Notes under the pieces: model-generated
Database searches by the model: none
What the model was told of the DNA's origin: nothing
The model's input: the letters and a program-made list of their open reading frames with translations, nothing else
NCBI RefSeq assembly: GCF_003032475.1
Contig: NZ_CP028369.1
Coordinates: 4,526,001-4,590,000 of the forward strand
DNA: 64,000 nucleotides
Source: Streptomyces sp. P3
Lineage (GTDB): Bacteria; Actinomycetota; Actinomycetes; Streptomycetales; Streptomycetaceae
Reading direction: 5' to 3'
Part shown: in pieces, positions 1-8,038 of the stretch
Layout: each line of letters opens with the position of its first letter
How positions within the stretch are numbered: position 1 is the stretch's first letter
Made by a program: the position numbers and the translations under genes

Positions 1-276
1 ACGCTCGTGGCCGTGCTGCACGACCTCAACCACGCGGCCCGGTACGCCACCCATCTGATCGCGCTGAAGGGCGGCGAGGTCATCGCGCAGGGCACCCCGG
101 ACGAGGTCGTCACGGCCGACCTGGTGGAGGCGGTCTTCGGGCTGCGCTGCCAGGTCATCGACGATCCGGAGACGGGGACGCCGCTGGTGGTGCCGGCGGC
201 GCGCAAGGCGCGGGCGCAGGCCGGACGGGCCGTCGCCGCCGCAGAGGCTTCGGCGGTCGCTACAGGAGTTTCCTGA
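1..276 (+). CDS. ABC transporter ATP-binding protein, C-terminal fragment (iron/siderophore type)
   Basis: This is the last 91 codons of a gene that begins before the window. The visible part starts with TLVAVLHDLNHAARYATHLI, the H-loop/switch region of ABC ATPases of the FecE/FhuC type that energise ferric-siderophore or B12 uptake; the histidine of HDLN contacts ATP. It continues with the usual segment LKGGEVIAQGTPDEVVT and ends in an alanine-rich tail. The permease and binding-protein partners would lie upstream, outside the window. The stop is 14 nt inside the end of the convergent SCP2-domain gene. The ATPase family is clear; the substrate class is inferred from the sequence type. Confidence 0.85.
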   Translation, partial: TLVAVLHDLNHAARYATHLIALKGGEVIAQGTPDEVVTADLVEAVFGLRCQVIDDPETGTPLVVPAARKARAQAGRAVAAAEASAVATGVS

Positions 277-607
277 GCTGGAACAGGTCACGCAGTCCGG
301 CCTCGAGTTTGACCCGCCCGGAGCCCCACGCCTTGGCGAAGTTCAGCTCGCCGGCGACCAGCGCGACCAGGTCGTCGCCGGTCATGGTCAGCCGGATCTC
401 GGCCTTCTGCCGAGGGGGGCCCTGCAGGGTGTCGTGGACCGTGATCCGGCCTGCCGTCATCCGGCCGACGAACGTGACGTCGAGGTCGGTGATCCGGCAG
501 CTCACCGAACGGTCCAGGGCCGCGGCCGCCCCGACGTCCCCTTCGGCGCGGCTCATGTTGTCCGAGAGCTTCTCGAGTGCGGCGCGGCACTCCTCGATCG
601 TGGCCAT
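260..607 (-). CDS. SCP2 sterol-binding-domain protein
   Basis: A 115-codon protein starting MATIEECRAALEKL. Its middle and end (TMTGDDLVALVAGELNFAKAWGSGRVKLEA) have the pattern of SCP2/sterol-carrier-like domains, small hydrophobic-ligand-binding folds. The terminal segment GSGRVKLEAGLRDLFQLRKLL is typical of short actinobacterial members. The reading frame stays open to 1402 on this strand, but only the part from 607 looks native; the rest is antisense to tlyA. The ligand is unknown. It is divergent from the gene at 650, so the 42 nt between them must hold both promoters. Confidence 0.7.
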   Translation of the reverse strand: MATIEECRAALEKLSDNMSRAEGDVGAAAALDRSVSCRITDLDVTFVGRMTAGRITVHDTLQGPPRQKAEIRLTMTGDDLVALVAGELNFAKAWGSGRVKLEAGLRDLFQLRKLL

Positions 608-649
608 GGCGACCGACGGTACCCCAGACGTTCGGGGTAGCGTCTGGGC

Positions 650-976
650 ATGAGCGACACAGTGCCGCAGACGGGGACGGAGCCGCAGGCACAGGCCACG
701 CCCGAGGAGCGGGAGCCGGAGCACGACCCGGCCGAGCGGGAGCCGGAGCACGACCCGGCCGCCCCCGCCCCGCTGGGCGTGCCGCGCACCCCCACCGGTC
801 ACGCCGAGGCGGACGCGCACCTGGAACGGCTGGCCGACGCCGATCACCTCGCCACCGACGGACACCTCGAGGTGTACGAGGATGTACACCGGGGGCTGCG
901 CGACGCGCTCACCGCGCTCGACGCCCGCCCGGGGCCTGCGGGTCCCGTCGGTCGTCCGACCGTCACCCCCGGATGA
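650..976 (+). CDS. Hypothetical acidic, proline-rich protein upstream of tlyA
   Basis: A 108-codon protein of unknown function. The first half is low-complexity (Glu, Pro, Asp rich) and includes a perfect tandem duplication of EREPEHDPA (27 nt, positions 707-733 and 734-760). The second half, from about residue 45 (GHAEADAHLERLADADHLATDG), looks folded and helical and ends with VYEDVHRGLRDALTALDA. It is followed after 57 nt by tlyA, in the same direction. A small gene of this kind commonly precedes tlyA in Streptomyces; I recall no function for it. Confidence 0.65.
   Translation: MSDTVPQTGTEPQAQATPEEREPEHDPAEREPEHDPAAPAPLGVPRTPTGHAEADAHLERLADADHLATDGHLEVYEDVHRGLRDALTALDARPGPAGPVGRPTVTPG
707..760 (+). 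repeat. Perfect 27-nt tandem duplication within a coding region
   Basis: Two identical in-frame 27-nt copies (707-733, 734-760), each encoding EREPEHDPA. It lies in the disordered N-terminal half of the gene at 650 and probably arose by slippage. Confidence 0.9.
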
Positions 977-1033
977 GACCCTCCGGTCTCGCCCCCGAAT
1001 CGCCGTACGGACAACACAGGAGCTGAACCGAAC

Positions 1034-1849
1034 GTGGCAGGAGTCGCACGTCGCCGTCTGGACGCGGAGCTGGTACGCCGCAAGCTCGCGCGTTCGCGCG
1101 AGCACGCCGGGCAGCTGATCGCCGCCGGGCGGGTCACCGTCGGCAAGACCGTCGCGACCAAGCCGGCCACACAGGTGGAGACGGCGGCCGCGATCGTCGT
1201 CTCCACCGACGCCGACGACCCCGACTACGTGTCCCGCGGCGGCCACAAGCTGGCCGGCGCGCTCGAGACCTTCGTGCCGCGCGGACTCGTGGTGAAGGGC
1301 CGGCGGGCGCTGGACGCCGGAGCCTCGACCGGCGGGTTCACGGACGTGCTGCTGCGGGCCGGGGCCGCGCACGTGGTCGCCGTCGACGTCGGATACGGAC
1401 AACTCGCCTGGTCTCTGCGGAGCGATGAACGCGTCACCGTCAAGGACCGTACGAACGTACGCGAGTTGACGCTTGAAGCGATCGATGGGGAGCCTGTGGA
1501 TCTTGTCGTGGGGGACTTGTCCTTCATCCCGCTGGGGCTGGTGCTGCCCGCCCTGGCACGGTGCACCGGACCGGACGCGGACCTGGTGATGATGGTCAAG
1601 CCGCAGTTCGAGGTGGGGAAGGAACGGCTCGGCAGCGGGGGCGTCGTGCGCAGTCCCGAACTGCGGGCGGAAGCCGTGCGGGGGGTGGCCGGCAAGGCGT
1701 GGGAGCTGGGACTCGGGGTGCAGGGTGTCACCGCCAGTCCGCTGCCCGGGCCGTCGGGCAATGTGGAGTATTTTCTGTGGCTTCGGGCCGGGGCTCCTGT
1801 CCTGGACCCTGCCGACGTCGACCGTGCAGTTGCGGAGGGGCCGCGGTGA
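1034..1849 (+). CDS. tlyA: TlyA-family rRNA (cytidine-2'-O)-methyltransferase
   Basis: A 271-codon protein with an N-terminal S4 RNA-binding domain (about residues 1-62; RRRLDAELVRRKLARSREHA), then a Rossmann SAM-binding domain with LDAGASTGGFTDVLLRAGA near residue 95. TlyA methylates C1409 of 16S and C1920 of 23S rRNA in mycobacteria and sets capreomycin sensitivity; Streptomyces members are of the same type. The GTG start follows an AGGAG motif at 1018-1022. The stop overlaps the GTG start of nadK (GTGA), so the two are translationally coupled. Length matches the family. Confidence 0.93.
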   Translation: MAGVARRRLDAELVRRKLARSREHAGQLIAAGRVTVGKTVATKPATQVETAAAIVVSTDADDPDYVSRGGHKLAGALETFVPRGLVVKGRRALDAGASTGGFTDVLLRAGAAHVVAVDVGYGQLAWSLRSDERVTVKDRTNVRELTLEAIDGEPVDLVVGDLSFIPLGLVLPALARCTGPDADLVMMVKPQFEVGKERLGSGGVVRSPELRAEAVRGVAGKAWELGLGVQGVTASPLPGPSGNVEYFLWLRAGAPVLDPADVDRAVAEGPR

Positions 1850-2751
1850 CCGTGAACCGAGCTCGTACTGTTTTCCTGCTCGCCCACACCGGGCGGCCGG
1901 CGGCCATCCGCAGTGCCGAGCTGGTCGTCAAGGGGCTGCTGCGTGAGGGCATCGGGGTGCGTGTCCTCGAGTACGAGGCCGCCGACCTGCCGCTGCCGGA
2001 CGAGGTGGAGCTGGTCTCCGAGGCCACGCCGCAGTGCCTCGAGGGGTGCGAGCTGCTGATCGTGCTGGGCGGCGACGGCACGCTGCTGCGCGGCGCGGAG
2101 TTCGCGCGGGCCTCCGGGGTGCCGATGCTCGGCGTCAACCTCGGCTCCGTCGGCTTCCTCGCGGAGGCCGAGCGGGACGACCTGGACAAGGTCGTCGACC
2201 GGGTGGTGACGAAGTCGTACGAGGTCGAGGAGCGGATGACCGTCGACGTCATCGTGCACCGCAACGGCGACATCGTGCACACCGACTGGGCGCTGAACGA
2301 GGCGGCGGTGCAGAAGGCCGGTGCCGAGAAGCTGCTGGAGGTCGTGCTGGAGATCGACGGGCGGCCGGTCACCGGGTTCGGCTGCGACGGCATCGTCCTG
2401 TCGACCCCGACCGGTTCCACGGCGTACGCGTTCTCGGCCGGCGGTCCCGTGGTGTGGCCCGAGGTCGAGGCCCTGCTGATGGTGCCGATCAGCGCGCACG
2501 CGCTGTTCGCCAAGCCCCTGGTGACCTCGCCGAACTCGGTCCTGGCCGTGGAACTGCTGCCGCACATCCCGCCCGGCGTCCTGTGGTGCGACGGGCGGCG
2601 GACCTTCGAGCTGCCCCCGGGGGCCCGGGTCGAGGTGCGGCGGGGCGCGGTGCCGGTACGGCTGGCGCGGCTGCACCACGCGTCCTTCACCGACCGTCTC
2701 GTGGCGAAGTTCGCGCTGCCGGTGTCCGGGTGGCGCGGGGCGCGGCACTGA
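1846..2751 (+). CDS. nadK: NAD kinase
   Basis: A 301-codon ATP-NAD kinase, which makes NADP from NAD. The diagnostic GGDGTLL motif sits at about residue 75, followed by GVNLGSVGFLAE, and the second conserved block GFGCDGIVLSTPTGSTAYA lies near residue 180. The GTG start at 1846 overlaps the tlyA stop by 4 nt; a second GTG two codons later is also possible. The frame is open further upstream, but that part is out-of-frame tlyA sequence. The order tlyA-nadK-recN is the usual one in actinobacteria. Confidence 0.96.
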   Translation: MTVNRARTVFLLAHTGRPAAIRSAELVVKGLLREGIGVRVLEYEAADLPLPDEVELVSEATPQCLEGCELLIVLGGDGTLLRGAEFARASGVPMLGVNLGSVGFLAEAERDDLDKVVDRVVTKSYEVEERMTVDVIVHRNGDIVHTDWALNEAAVQKAGAEKLLEVVLEIDGRPVTGFGCDGIVLSTPTGSTAYAFSAGGPVVWPEVEALLMVPISAHALFAKPLVTSPNSVLAVELLPHIPPGVLWCDGRRTFELPPGARVEVRRGAVPVRLARLHHASFTDRLVAKFALPVSGWRGARH

Positions 2752-2904
2752 AGGCGCGGCGGGTCCGGCGCGATCCGCAGTGGTCCGGCGGCGGCCGCGG
2801 AGAGTGAGCGGCCGGTCGCTGTCGTACGCGCATCGGTCATCTCCACCCGCGCGGGTGACAGGGTGCCTCGCACTTCTGCCGCCGGACCTCGTAAGGTCTT
2901 CCCC

Positions 2905-4635
2905 GTGTTGGAGGAGATGCGGATACGGTCGCTCGGAGTCATCGACGACGCGGTCGTCGAGCTGTCGCCGGGGTTCACCGCGGTCACGGGCGAGACGGGC
3001 GCGGGCAAGACCATGGTCGTCACCAGCCTCGGGCTGCTGCTGGGCGGGCGTGCCGACCCCGCGCTCGTGCGGATCGGCGCGGAGAAGGCGGTGGTCGAGG
3101 GGCGGATCGCCCTGCCCGCCGACTCCTCGGTGGTCGTCCGGGCCGAGGAGGCCGGGGCCGAACTCGACGACGGGGCGCTGCTCATCAGCCGTACCGTTTC
3201 CGCTGAAGGGCGGTCCCGGGCGCACGTGGGCGGGCGGAGCGTACCCATGGGCGTGCTCGCCGAGCTCGCGGACGAGCTGGTGGCCGTGCACGGGCAGACG
3301 GACCAGCAGGGGCTGCTGAAGCTGTCCCGGCAGCGACAGGCGCTCGACCGGTACGCGGGCGACGCGGTGACCGTGCCGCTCGCCAAGTACACGGAGGCCT
3401 ACCGGCGGCTGCGGTCGGTGGCAGGCGAGCTGGAGGAGATCGTCACACGCGCGCGCGAGCGGGCCCAGGAGGCCGACATGCTGCGCTTCGGGCTCGAGGA
3501 GATCGCCGGCGTCGAGCCGCGCGCCGGCGAGGACGTGGAACTCGCGGAGGAGGCCGAGCGGCTCGGGCACGCGGAGGCGCTGTCCTCTGCCGCGACGGCC
3601 GCCCACGCCGCTCTCGCCGCCGATCCCGAGGACCCCGAGGGCATCGACGCGGCCACGCTCGTCGCGGGCGCGCAGCGAGCCCTGGAGGCCGTCAGGTCGC
3701 ACGATCCGGCGCTGGCGGCGCTCGCCGACCGGATCGGGGAGATCGGGATTCTGCTGGGAGACGTGGCCGGGGAACTGGCCGGGTACGCGGAGGACCTCGA
3801 CGCCGATCCGCTGCGGCTGTCGGCCGTGGAGGAGCGGCGGGCCGCGCTCACCGCGCTCACCCGCAAGTACGGGCAGGACGTGAACTCCGTCCTCGCCTGG
3901 GCCGAGCAGAGCGCTTCCCGGCTCACCGAACTGGACGGCGACGACGAACGGATCGACGAGCTGACCGCCGAGCGGGACGTCCTGCGAGCCGAACTGGGCG
4001 GCCTGGCTCAGGCGCTGACGGACGCCCGAACGGAGGCCGCCGAGCAGTTCGCCGCCGCGGTGACCGCGGAGCTGGCGTCGCTGGCGATGCCGCACGCGCG
4101 CGTGTCCTTCGCGATCCGGCAGACCGAGGACCCGGAGGGCGTCGAGGTCGGCGGACGTCCCGTCGCCTACGGGCCGGCCGGCGTGGACGAGGTCGAGCTG
4201 CTGCTCGCCCCGCACCCGGGCGCGCCGCCGCGGCCCATCGCCAAGGGAGCGTCCGGCGGTGAGCTGTCACGGGTGATGCTGGCCGTCGAGGTCGTGTTCG
4301 CGGGGACGGACCCGGTTCCGACGTATCTCTTCGACGAGGTCGACGCGGGCGTCGGCGGCAAGGCGGCCGTGGAGATCGGCCGGCGGCTGGCGCGGCTCGC
4401 GAGGACGGCGCAGGTCGTGGTCGTCACCCACCTTCCGCAGGTCGCGGCGTTCGCCGACCGGCAGCTGCTGGTGGAGAAGACCAACGACGGCACGGTGACC
4501 CGGTCCGGGGTGAAGGTCCTGGAGGGCGAGGAGCGCATCCGCGAGCTGTCGCGCATGCTCGCCGGCCAGGAGGACTCCGAGACGGCCCGTGCCCACGCGG
4601 AGGAGCTCCTCGCCACCGCCAGGGGGGACGGGTAG
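2905..4635 (+). CDS. recN: DNA repair protein RecN
   Basis: A 576-codon SMC-like ATPase acting early in double-strand-break repair. Walker A (GETGAGKT) is at residues 29-36 and Walker B (LFDEVDAGVGG) near residue 475, separated by a long charged coiled-coil region. The C-terminus has the family pattern VVVTHLPQVAAFAD. The GTG at 2905 is preferred because family proteins begin MLEEMRIRSLG; the frame stays open to 2863. About 150 nt separate it from nadK, so it may have its own promoter. I see no LexA-type box in that gap. Confidence 0.95.
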   Translation: MLEEMRIRSLGVIDDAVVELSPGFTAVTGETGAGKTMVVTSLGLLLGGRADPALVRIGAEKAVVEGRIALPADSSVVVRAEEAGAELDDGALLISRTVSAEGRSRAHVGGRSVPMGVLAELADELVAVHGQTDQQGLLKLSRQRQALDRYAGDAVTVPLAKYTEAYRRLRSVAGELEEIVTRARERAQEADMLRFGLEEIAGVEPRAGEDVELAEEAERLGHAEALSSAATAAHAALAADPEDPEGIDAATLVAGAQRALEAVRSHDPALAALADRIGEIGILLGDVAGELAGYAEDLDADPLRLSAVEERRAALTALTRKYGQDVNSVLAWAEQSASRLTELDGDDERIDELTAERDVLRAELGGLAQALTDARTEAAEQFAAAVTAELASLAMPHARVSFAIRQTEDPEGVEVGGRPVAYGPAGVDEVELLLAPHPGAPPRPIAKGASGGELSRVMLAVEVVFAGTDPVPTYLFDEVDAGVGGKAAVEIGRRLARLARTAQVVVVTHLPQVAAFADRQLLVEKTNDGTVTRSGVKVLEGEERIRELSRMLAGQEDSETARAHAEELLATARGDG

Positions 4636-4908
4636 CGGCGGGGCCGGGACTGCCGAAGAGCGACAGGCGCGGTCCGGTCGCCGTTCGGGTCGGCGGCGCG
4701 AACGGATGTGCGGTTCTCTTCACCCGTGTGGGTGACAGGGAGGGGTGGGTGACCCGTCGTCGTGAGGCTCCAGGACACGGAACATGGGTGGGTGCTGGCA
4801 TCCTGGGGCGTAGTACGTGGAGGAACGTCAGCGGTCCACCCCTCCGCCCGCGGTCCCTCTGTACGTTTCCCCGTGACCGTCCGACGCCGAACCAGGAGCC
4901 CCGGCCAC
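4636..4908. other. Intergenic region between recN and a glycosyltransferase
   Basis: About 270 nt without a gene I can support. The glycosyltransferase frame is open back to 4762 but lacks coding character there, and the best Shine-Dalgarno points to 4909. An A+T-richer patch near 4703-4735 may hold the promoter; I cannot assign a confident -35/-10 pair. Confidence 0.5.
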
Positions 4909-6039
4909 GTGAGCAGCCCCTCGCCGTACGGCCAGTCGTCGCTGCGCGCCGTCCAGGTGCTCGGCGGAGGCAATGCCGGCAGCAGCGCACATGTGCGCTC
5001 CCTGGCAGCGGGGCTCGTCGCGCGGGGCGTGCGGGTGACGGTGTGCGCCCCCGTCGAAGCGGATCACGCCTACGGCTTCACCGATGTCGGCGTCGAACAC
5101 GTGCACGTGCCGCGCAGCAGCGATCCGGGGTCGGTGGCGGCGCTCCGCGCGGCCTGCACCGGCGCCGACCTCGTCCACGCGCACGGACTGCACGCCTCCT
5201 TCCGGGCCGTCCTCGCACTCAGCGGCCGCACCACCCCGCTCGTCGTCACCTGGCACAACCGCGCGCACGCCGAGGGCGCCCGCGCCCACCTGCTGCGGCT
5301 GATGGAGCGCCGGGTCGCGAGGACGGCCGCCGTCGTCCTCGGCACCACCTCCGACCTCGTCGACCGCGCCCGGCGCACGGGAGCCCGTGACGCGCGGCTC
5401 GCCGCCGCGGCGCTGCCCGGCCCCCGCCGGTACGAACACCAGGAAGAGGCCGCGGAGCTGCCGGCCTCCAAACTGAGAGCCGAACTGGGCGCCGTCGGCC
5501 GCCCGTTGCTCATGGCGGTCGGCTCCCTGGACCGTCACCGCGGTTACGGCCTCCTGCTGGACGCCGCCCGCGCGTGGCGCCGGCTCGACTGCACGCCCCT
5601 GGTCGTGATCGCGGGCGAGGGCCCGCAGTGGGCGGAGCTCCAACGCCGCATCGAGGACGAGCAACTGCCGGTCCGCCTGCTCGGCCGGCGCGGCGACGCG
5701 AGCGAGCTGCTCGCCGCCGCCGACCTCGCGCTCCTGCCCGGCGGCGGGGAGTCGCGGTCCGTCCTGGCGCAGGAGGCCCTCCACGCCCGCGTGCCGCTCG
5801 TCGCGACGCTGACCGGCGGTGTCCGCGAACTCGTCGGGGACGCGGCGGAACTGGTGCCCGCCGGCGACGCGGACGCCTTCTCCGCCGCCGTCGTACGCCT
5901 GCTCGGCGATCCCGAACGGTGCGAGCGGCTGCGGGACCTCGGCACCCGGCAGACCGCCACCTGGCCCACCGAGGACGAGACCGTCGCCCAGGTCCTCAGC
6001 GTCTACGACGAGCTGACGCAGCCCCGGCCCATGATCTGA
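4909..6039 (+). CDS. Glycosyltransferase family 4 (GT-B) protein
   Basis: A 376-codon GT-B glycosyltransferase. The N-terminal acceptor domain begins RAVQVLGGGNAGSSAHVRSL, and the donor domain has LLMAVGSLDRHRGYGLLLDA followed by the nucleotide-sugar region LLPGGGESRSVLAQEAL (an E-x7-E type motif). The donor and acceptor are unknown; lipid- or wall-linked glycan synthesis is the usual guess. The GTG at 4909 is chosen because AGGAG at 4894-4898 lies 10 nt upstream; the frame extends to 4762 without a convincing ribosome site. It ends just before a very strong hairpin shared with the convergent PucR gene. Confidence 0.85.
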   Translation: MSSPSPYGQSSLRAVQVLGGGNAGSSAHVRSLAAGLVARGVRVTVCAPVEADHAYGFTDVGVEHVHVPRSSDPGSVAALRAACTGADLVHAHGLHASFRAVLALSGRTTPLVVTWHNRAHAEGARAHLLRLMERRVARTAAVVLGTTSDLVDRARRTGARDARLAAAALPGPRRYEHQEEAAELPASKLRAELGAVGRPLLMAVGSLDRHRGYGLLLDAARAWRRLDCTPLVVIAGEGPQWAELQRRIEDEQLPVRLLGRRGDASELLAAADLALLPGGGESRSVLAQEALHARVPLVATLTGGVRELVGDAAELVPAGDADAFSAAVVRLLGDPERCERLRDLGTRQTATWPTEDETVAQVLSVYDELTQPRPMI

Positions 6040-6042
6040 CAT

Positions 6043-6086
6043 CGGTCACGGGTGACCGGTCGACTGTCACCGGTCACCCGTGACCG
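6043..6086. terminator. Bidirectional terminator: nested palindrome
   Basis: A perfect 18-bp inverted repeat (6043-6060 and 6069-6086) with an 8-nt loop, lying exactly between the stop codons of two convergent genes. Each arm is itself a palindrome (7-bp half-arms around a 2-nt centre), so either one long hairpin or two small ones can form. There is no U-run, as is common in Streptomyces. Confidence 0.85.
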
Positions 6087-7730
6087 TCAGGGCAGGTGCC
6101 TGCGCGCCCGCAGGGCAAGGCTCAACGCCAGGACCGTCTGCGGGTCGTCCAGATCGGTGCCGAGCAACTCGCCGATGCGGGCGAGGCGGTTGTAGAGCGT
6201 CTGGCGGTTCAGATGCAGTTCGCGGGCCGTCTCCGCCTTGCGTCCGGCATGGGCCAGGTAGGTCTCCAGGGTCGGCAGCAGCAAAGGCTTGGAGCGGCGG
6301 TCGTGGTCGCGGACCGGGCCGATCGCCCGGTCGACGAAGGCCGCGAGGTCCGGGTGGCCGCGCAACCGCCACAGCAGCAGGTCGATGTCCAGGCGACGGG
6401 CGTCGTACCAGGGACGGTCCGGCAGACCCTGCGCCGCCGTCGCCGTCTCGGCCGCGTGCCGCAGTCCCGCCGAGGCGGCCGCCCAGCTGCCCGCCACCCC
6501 GACGACGACCACGGGCGGCCGCGCCCCCGGCCGCTGCATCCCGGCCCGCTCCACACCCGCCCGCAGCGCCGCCGCGACCCGGTCCGCCACCGTCGGGCGG
6601 TCCGCCTCCGCGCGCAGGCCCAGCAGCACCGGTACCCGGCCCTCCACCGGCCGCACGCCCAGCAGCACCGGCACGCCCACCGACGTCAGCTCCTCGGCGA
6701 CCGCCCGGGCCAGCACCGCCCAGCCCGCCCCCGGGGAGATCCCGTCGCCCAGCCGCATGACGACCGGGAGCAACGGGCCCGCGCCGGGCCGGAACCCGAG
6801 GACGCGCGCCTGCGCCGGAGCGTCCTGTTCGGCGATCCGGCCCTCGGCGAGGTCGGTCAGGAAGTCGCCCCGGCCGCGCGCGGCGAGCTCCTCCTCCTGG
6901 CGGGCCTGCATCAGCACCACGGCCAGGATCCCGGCCGCCCGGTCGGCGGCGATCCGGTGCACCGGTGCGAGGGCCGCGCGCACGGGCAGCAGCACGAGCC
7001 GGGCGCGTACCGAACCCGCCCCCGCCCCGCCCCCGGGCACGTCCACCAGCACAGAGCCGGCGGGCGGCGGCGCGTCCTTGTGCGGGCCGCGCAGCCCCTC
7101 CCACACCTGGAGCGGATCAGCTCCCTGCGGCCCCTCGCCGGCCGCGTACAGCAGCTGGCCGTCGGGCGTCTCCAGGAACACCGGATTGCCGGCGAAGTCC
7201 GCCAGGACGCCCAGCACCTGCGGGATCCCGCCGCCGCCGAGCAGGGCCTCCGTGCAGCGACGGTGCACCTCCTCGGCGCGTTGGAGCAGCGCGTGGTGGC
7301 CGTTGACGATCTCGGTGTGGATCTCCTCCGTGACCGTCACGAACGCCACCTCCCGGTGCAGTTGGACCAGGGGGAGGCCGGTCGCCCGCGCGGTCTCCAC
7401 CAGGGCCGAGGGCAGCCGGGCGAAGCGCGGGCCCAGCTCGATCACCAGGGCCGCGATGCCCCGCTCGGCCAGGGTCCGCACGAACGCCCGCTGCTCGGCC
7501 GGGCGGGTGCCGAGGCTGTATCCGGTCGTCAGCAGCAGCTCGCCGCCCTTGAGCAGGGAGGCGATGTGCGGGACCTCGCCGGCGTGCACCCAGCGCACCG
7601 TGCGGCCCAGCCGGTCCCCGCCCGCGACGATCTCCGGGAGCCCGCTGCGCAGGCCGGGCAGCTCCAGCGCACGCTGCACGGTGATACCGGCACTGCGGCT
7701 GTCGAAACGGTGGTCCGTGCGGCTGTCCAT
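6087..7730 (-). CDS. PucR-family transcriptional regulator
   Basis: A 547-codon regulator. An N-terminal PucR domain (GITVQRALELPGLRSGLPEIVAGG, about residues 15-135) senses purine or related metabolites in characterised members. A central GGDEF-like CdaR-type domain follows. The C-terminal helix-turn-helix has the family hallmark RELHLNRQTLYNRLARI about 50 residues before the end. The ATG at 7730 (MDSRTDHRF) is chosen over the upstream in-frame codon at 7778, whose added residues look non-coding. No purine or polyamine catabolic genes are adjacent, so its targets are unknown. Confidence 0.9.
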   Translation of the reverse strand: MDSRTDHRFDSRSAGITVQRALELPGLRSGLPEIVAGGDRLGRTVRWVHAGEVPHIASLLKGGELLLTTGYSLGTRPAEQRAFVRTLAERGIAALVIELGPRFARLPSALVETARATGLPLVQLHREVAFVTVTEEIHTEIVNGHHALLQRAEEVHRRCTEALLGGGGIPQVLGVLADFAGNPVFLETPDGQLLYAAGEGPQGADPLQVWEGLRGPHKDAPPPAGSVLVDVPGGGAGAGSVRARLVLLPVRAALAPVHRIAADRAAGILAVVLMQARQEEELAARGRGDFLTDLAEGRIAEQDAPAQARVLGFRPGAGPLLPVVMRLGDGISPGAGWAVLARAVAEELTSVGVPVLLGVRPVEGRVPVLLGLRAEADRPTVADRVAAALRAGVERAGMQRPGARPPVVVVGVAGSWAAASAGLRHAAETATAAQGLPDRPWYDARRLDIDLLLWRLRGHPDLAAFVDRAIGPVRDHDRRSKPLLLPTLETYLAHAGRKAETARELHLNRQTLYNRLARIGELLGTDLDDPQTVLALSLALRARRHLP

Positions 7731-7813
7731 GCGACGGACGCTACCTGCGTGGACGCCCCGGCAACATCCGCGGGTCACGCGGCGGACACCCGCCCACGCA
7801 CCCGCCGCTGTCC

Positions 7814-8038
7814 GTGCCCCGTCCTCGTCTGCCCGACCGCCCGCCCGTGCCCGCCGCCCCGGTGCGGGCCCGGCCGGCGGCGGCCGCCGCCACCGTCGGC
7901 CTGGTCGGCGACCTGGACGCCGTGCGCGCCCGGATCGACGACCACGCCCGCACGGGCCTCGACGAGATCGCGCTCGTCCCGGCCACCGACGGCGACCCGG
8001 CGGGGCAGCGGACCCTGACGGCGCTCAGGCCGGCCTGA
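7814..8038 (+). pseudogene. C-terminal remnant of a luciferase-like (F420/flavin) oxidoreductase
   Basis: The last 50 or so codons read VGLVGDLDAVRARIDDHART, then GLDEIALVPATDGDPAGQRT and LTALRPA. This resembles the C-terminal end of LLM-class flavin- or F420-dependent oxidoreductases, which normally run to about 300-350 residues. The rest of the gene is absent; only about 25 poorly conserved codons precede it, and then the PucR start. Its stop overlaps the end of the convergent FAD-oxidase gene by 14 nt. I read it as a decayed leftover rather than a functional 74-residue protein. Confidence 0.5.

Noticed and set aside
1225..4215. A 996-codon open frame on the minus strand
   Set aside because: It is antisense to tlyA, nadK and recN, with low-complexity Arg/Gly/Pro-rich translation. 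Such long antisense frames are expected in very G+C-rich coding DNA.
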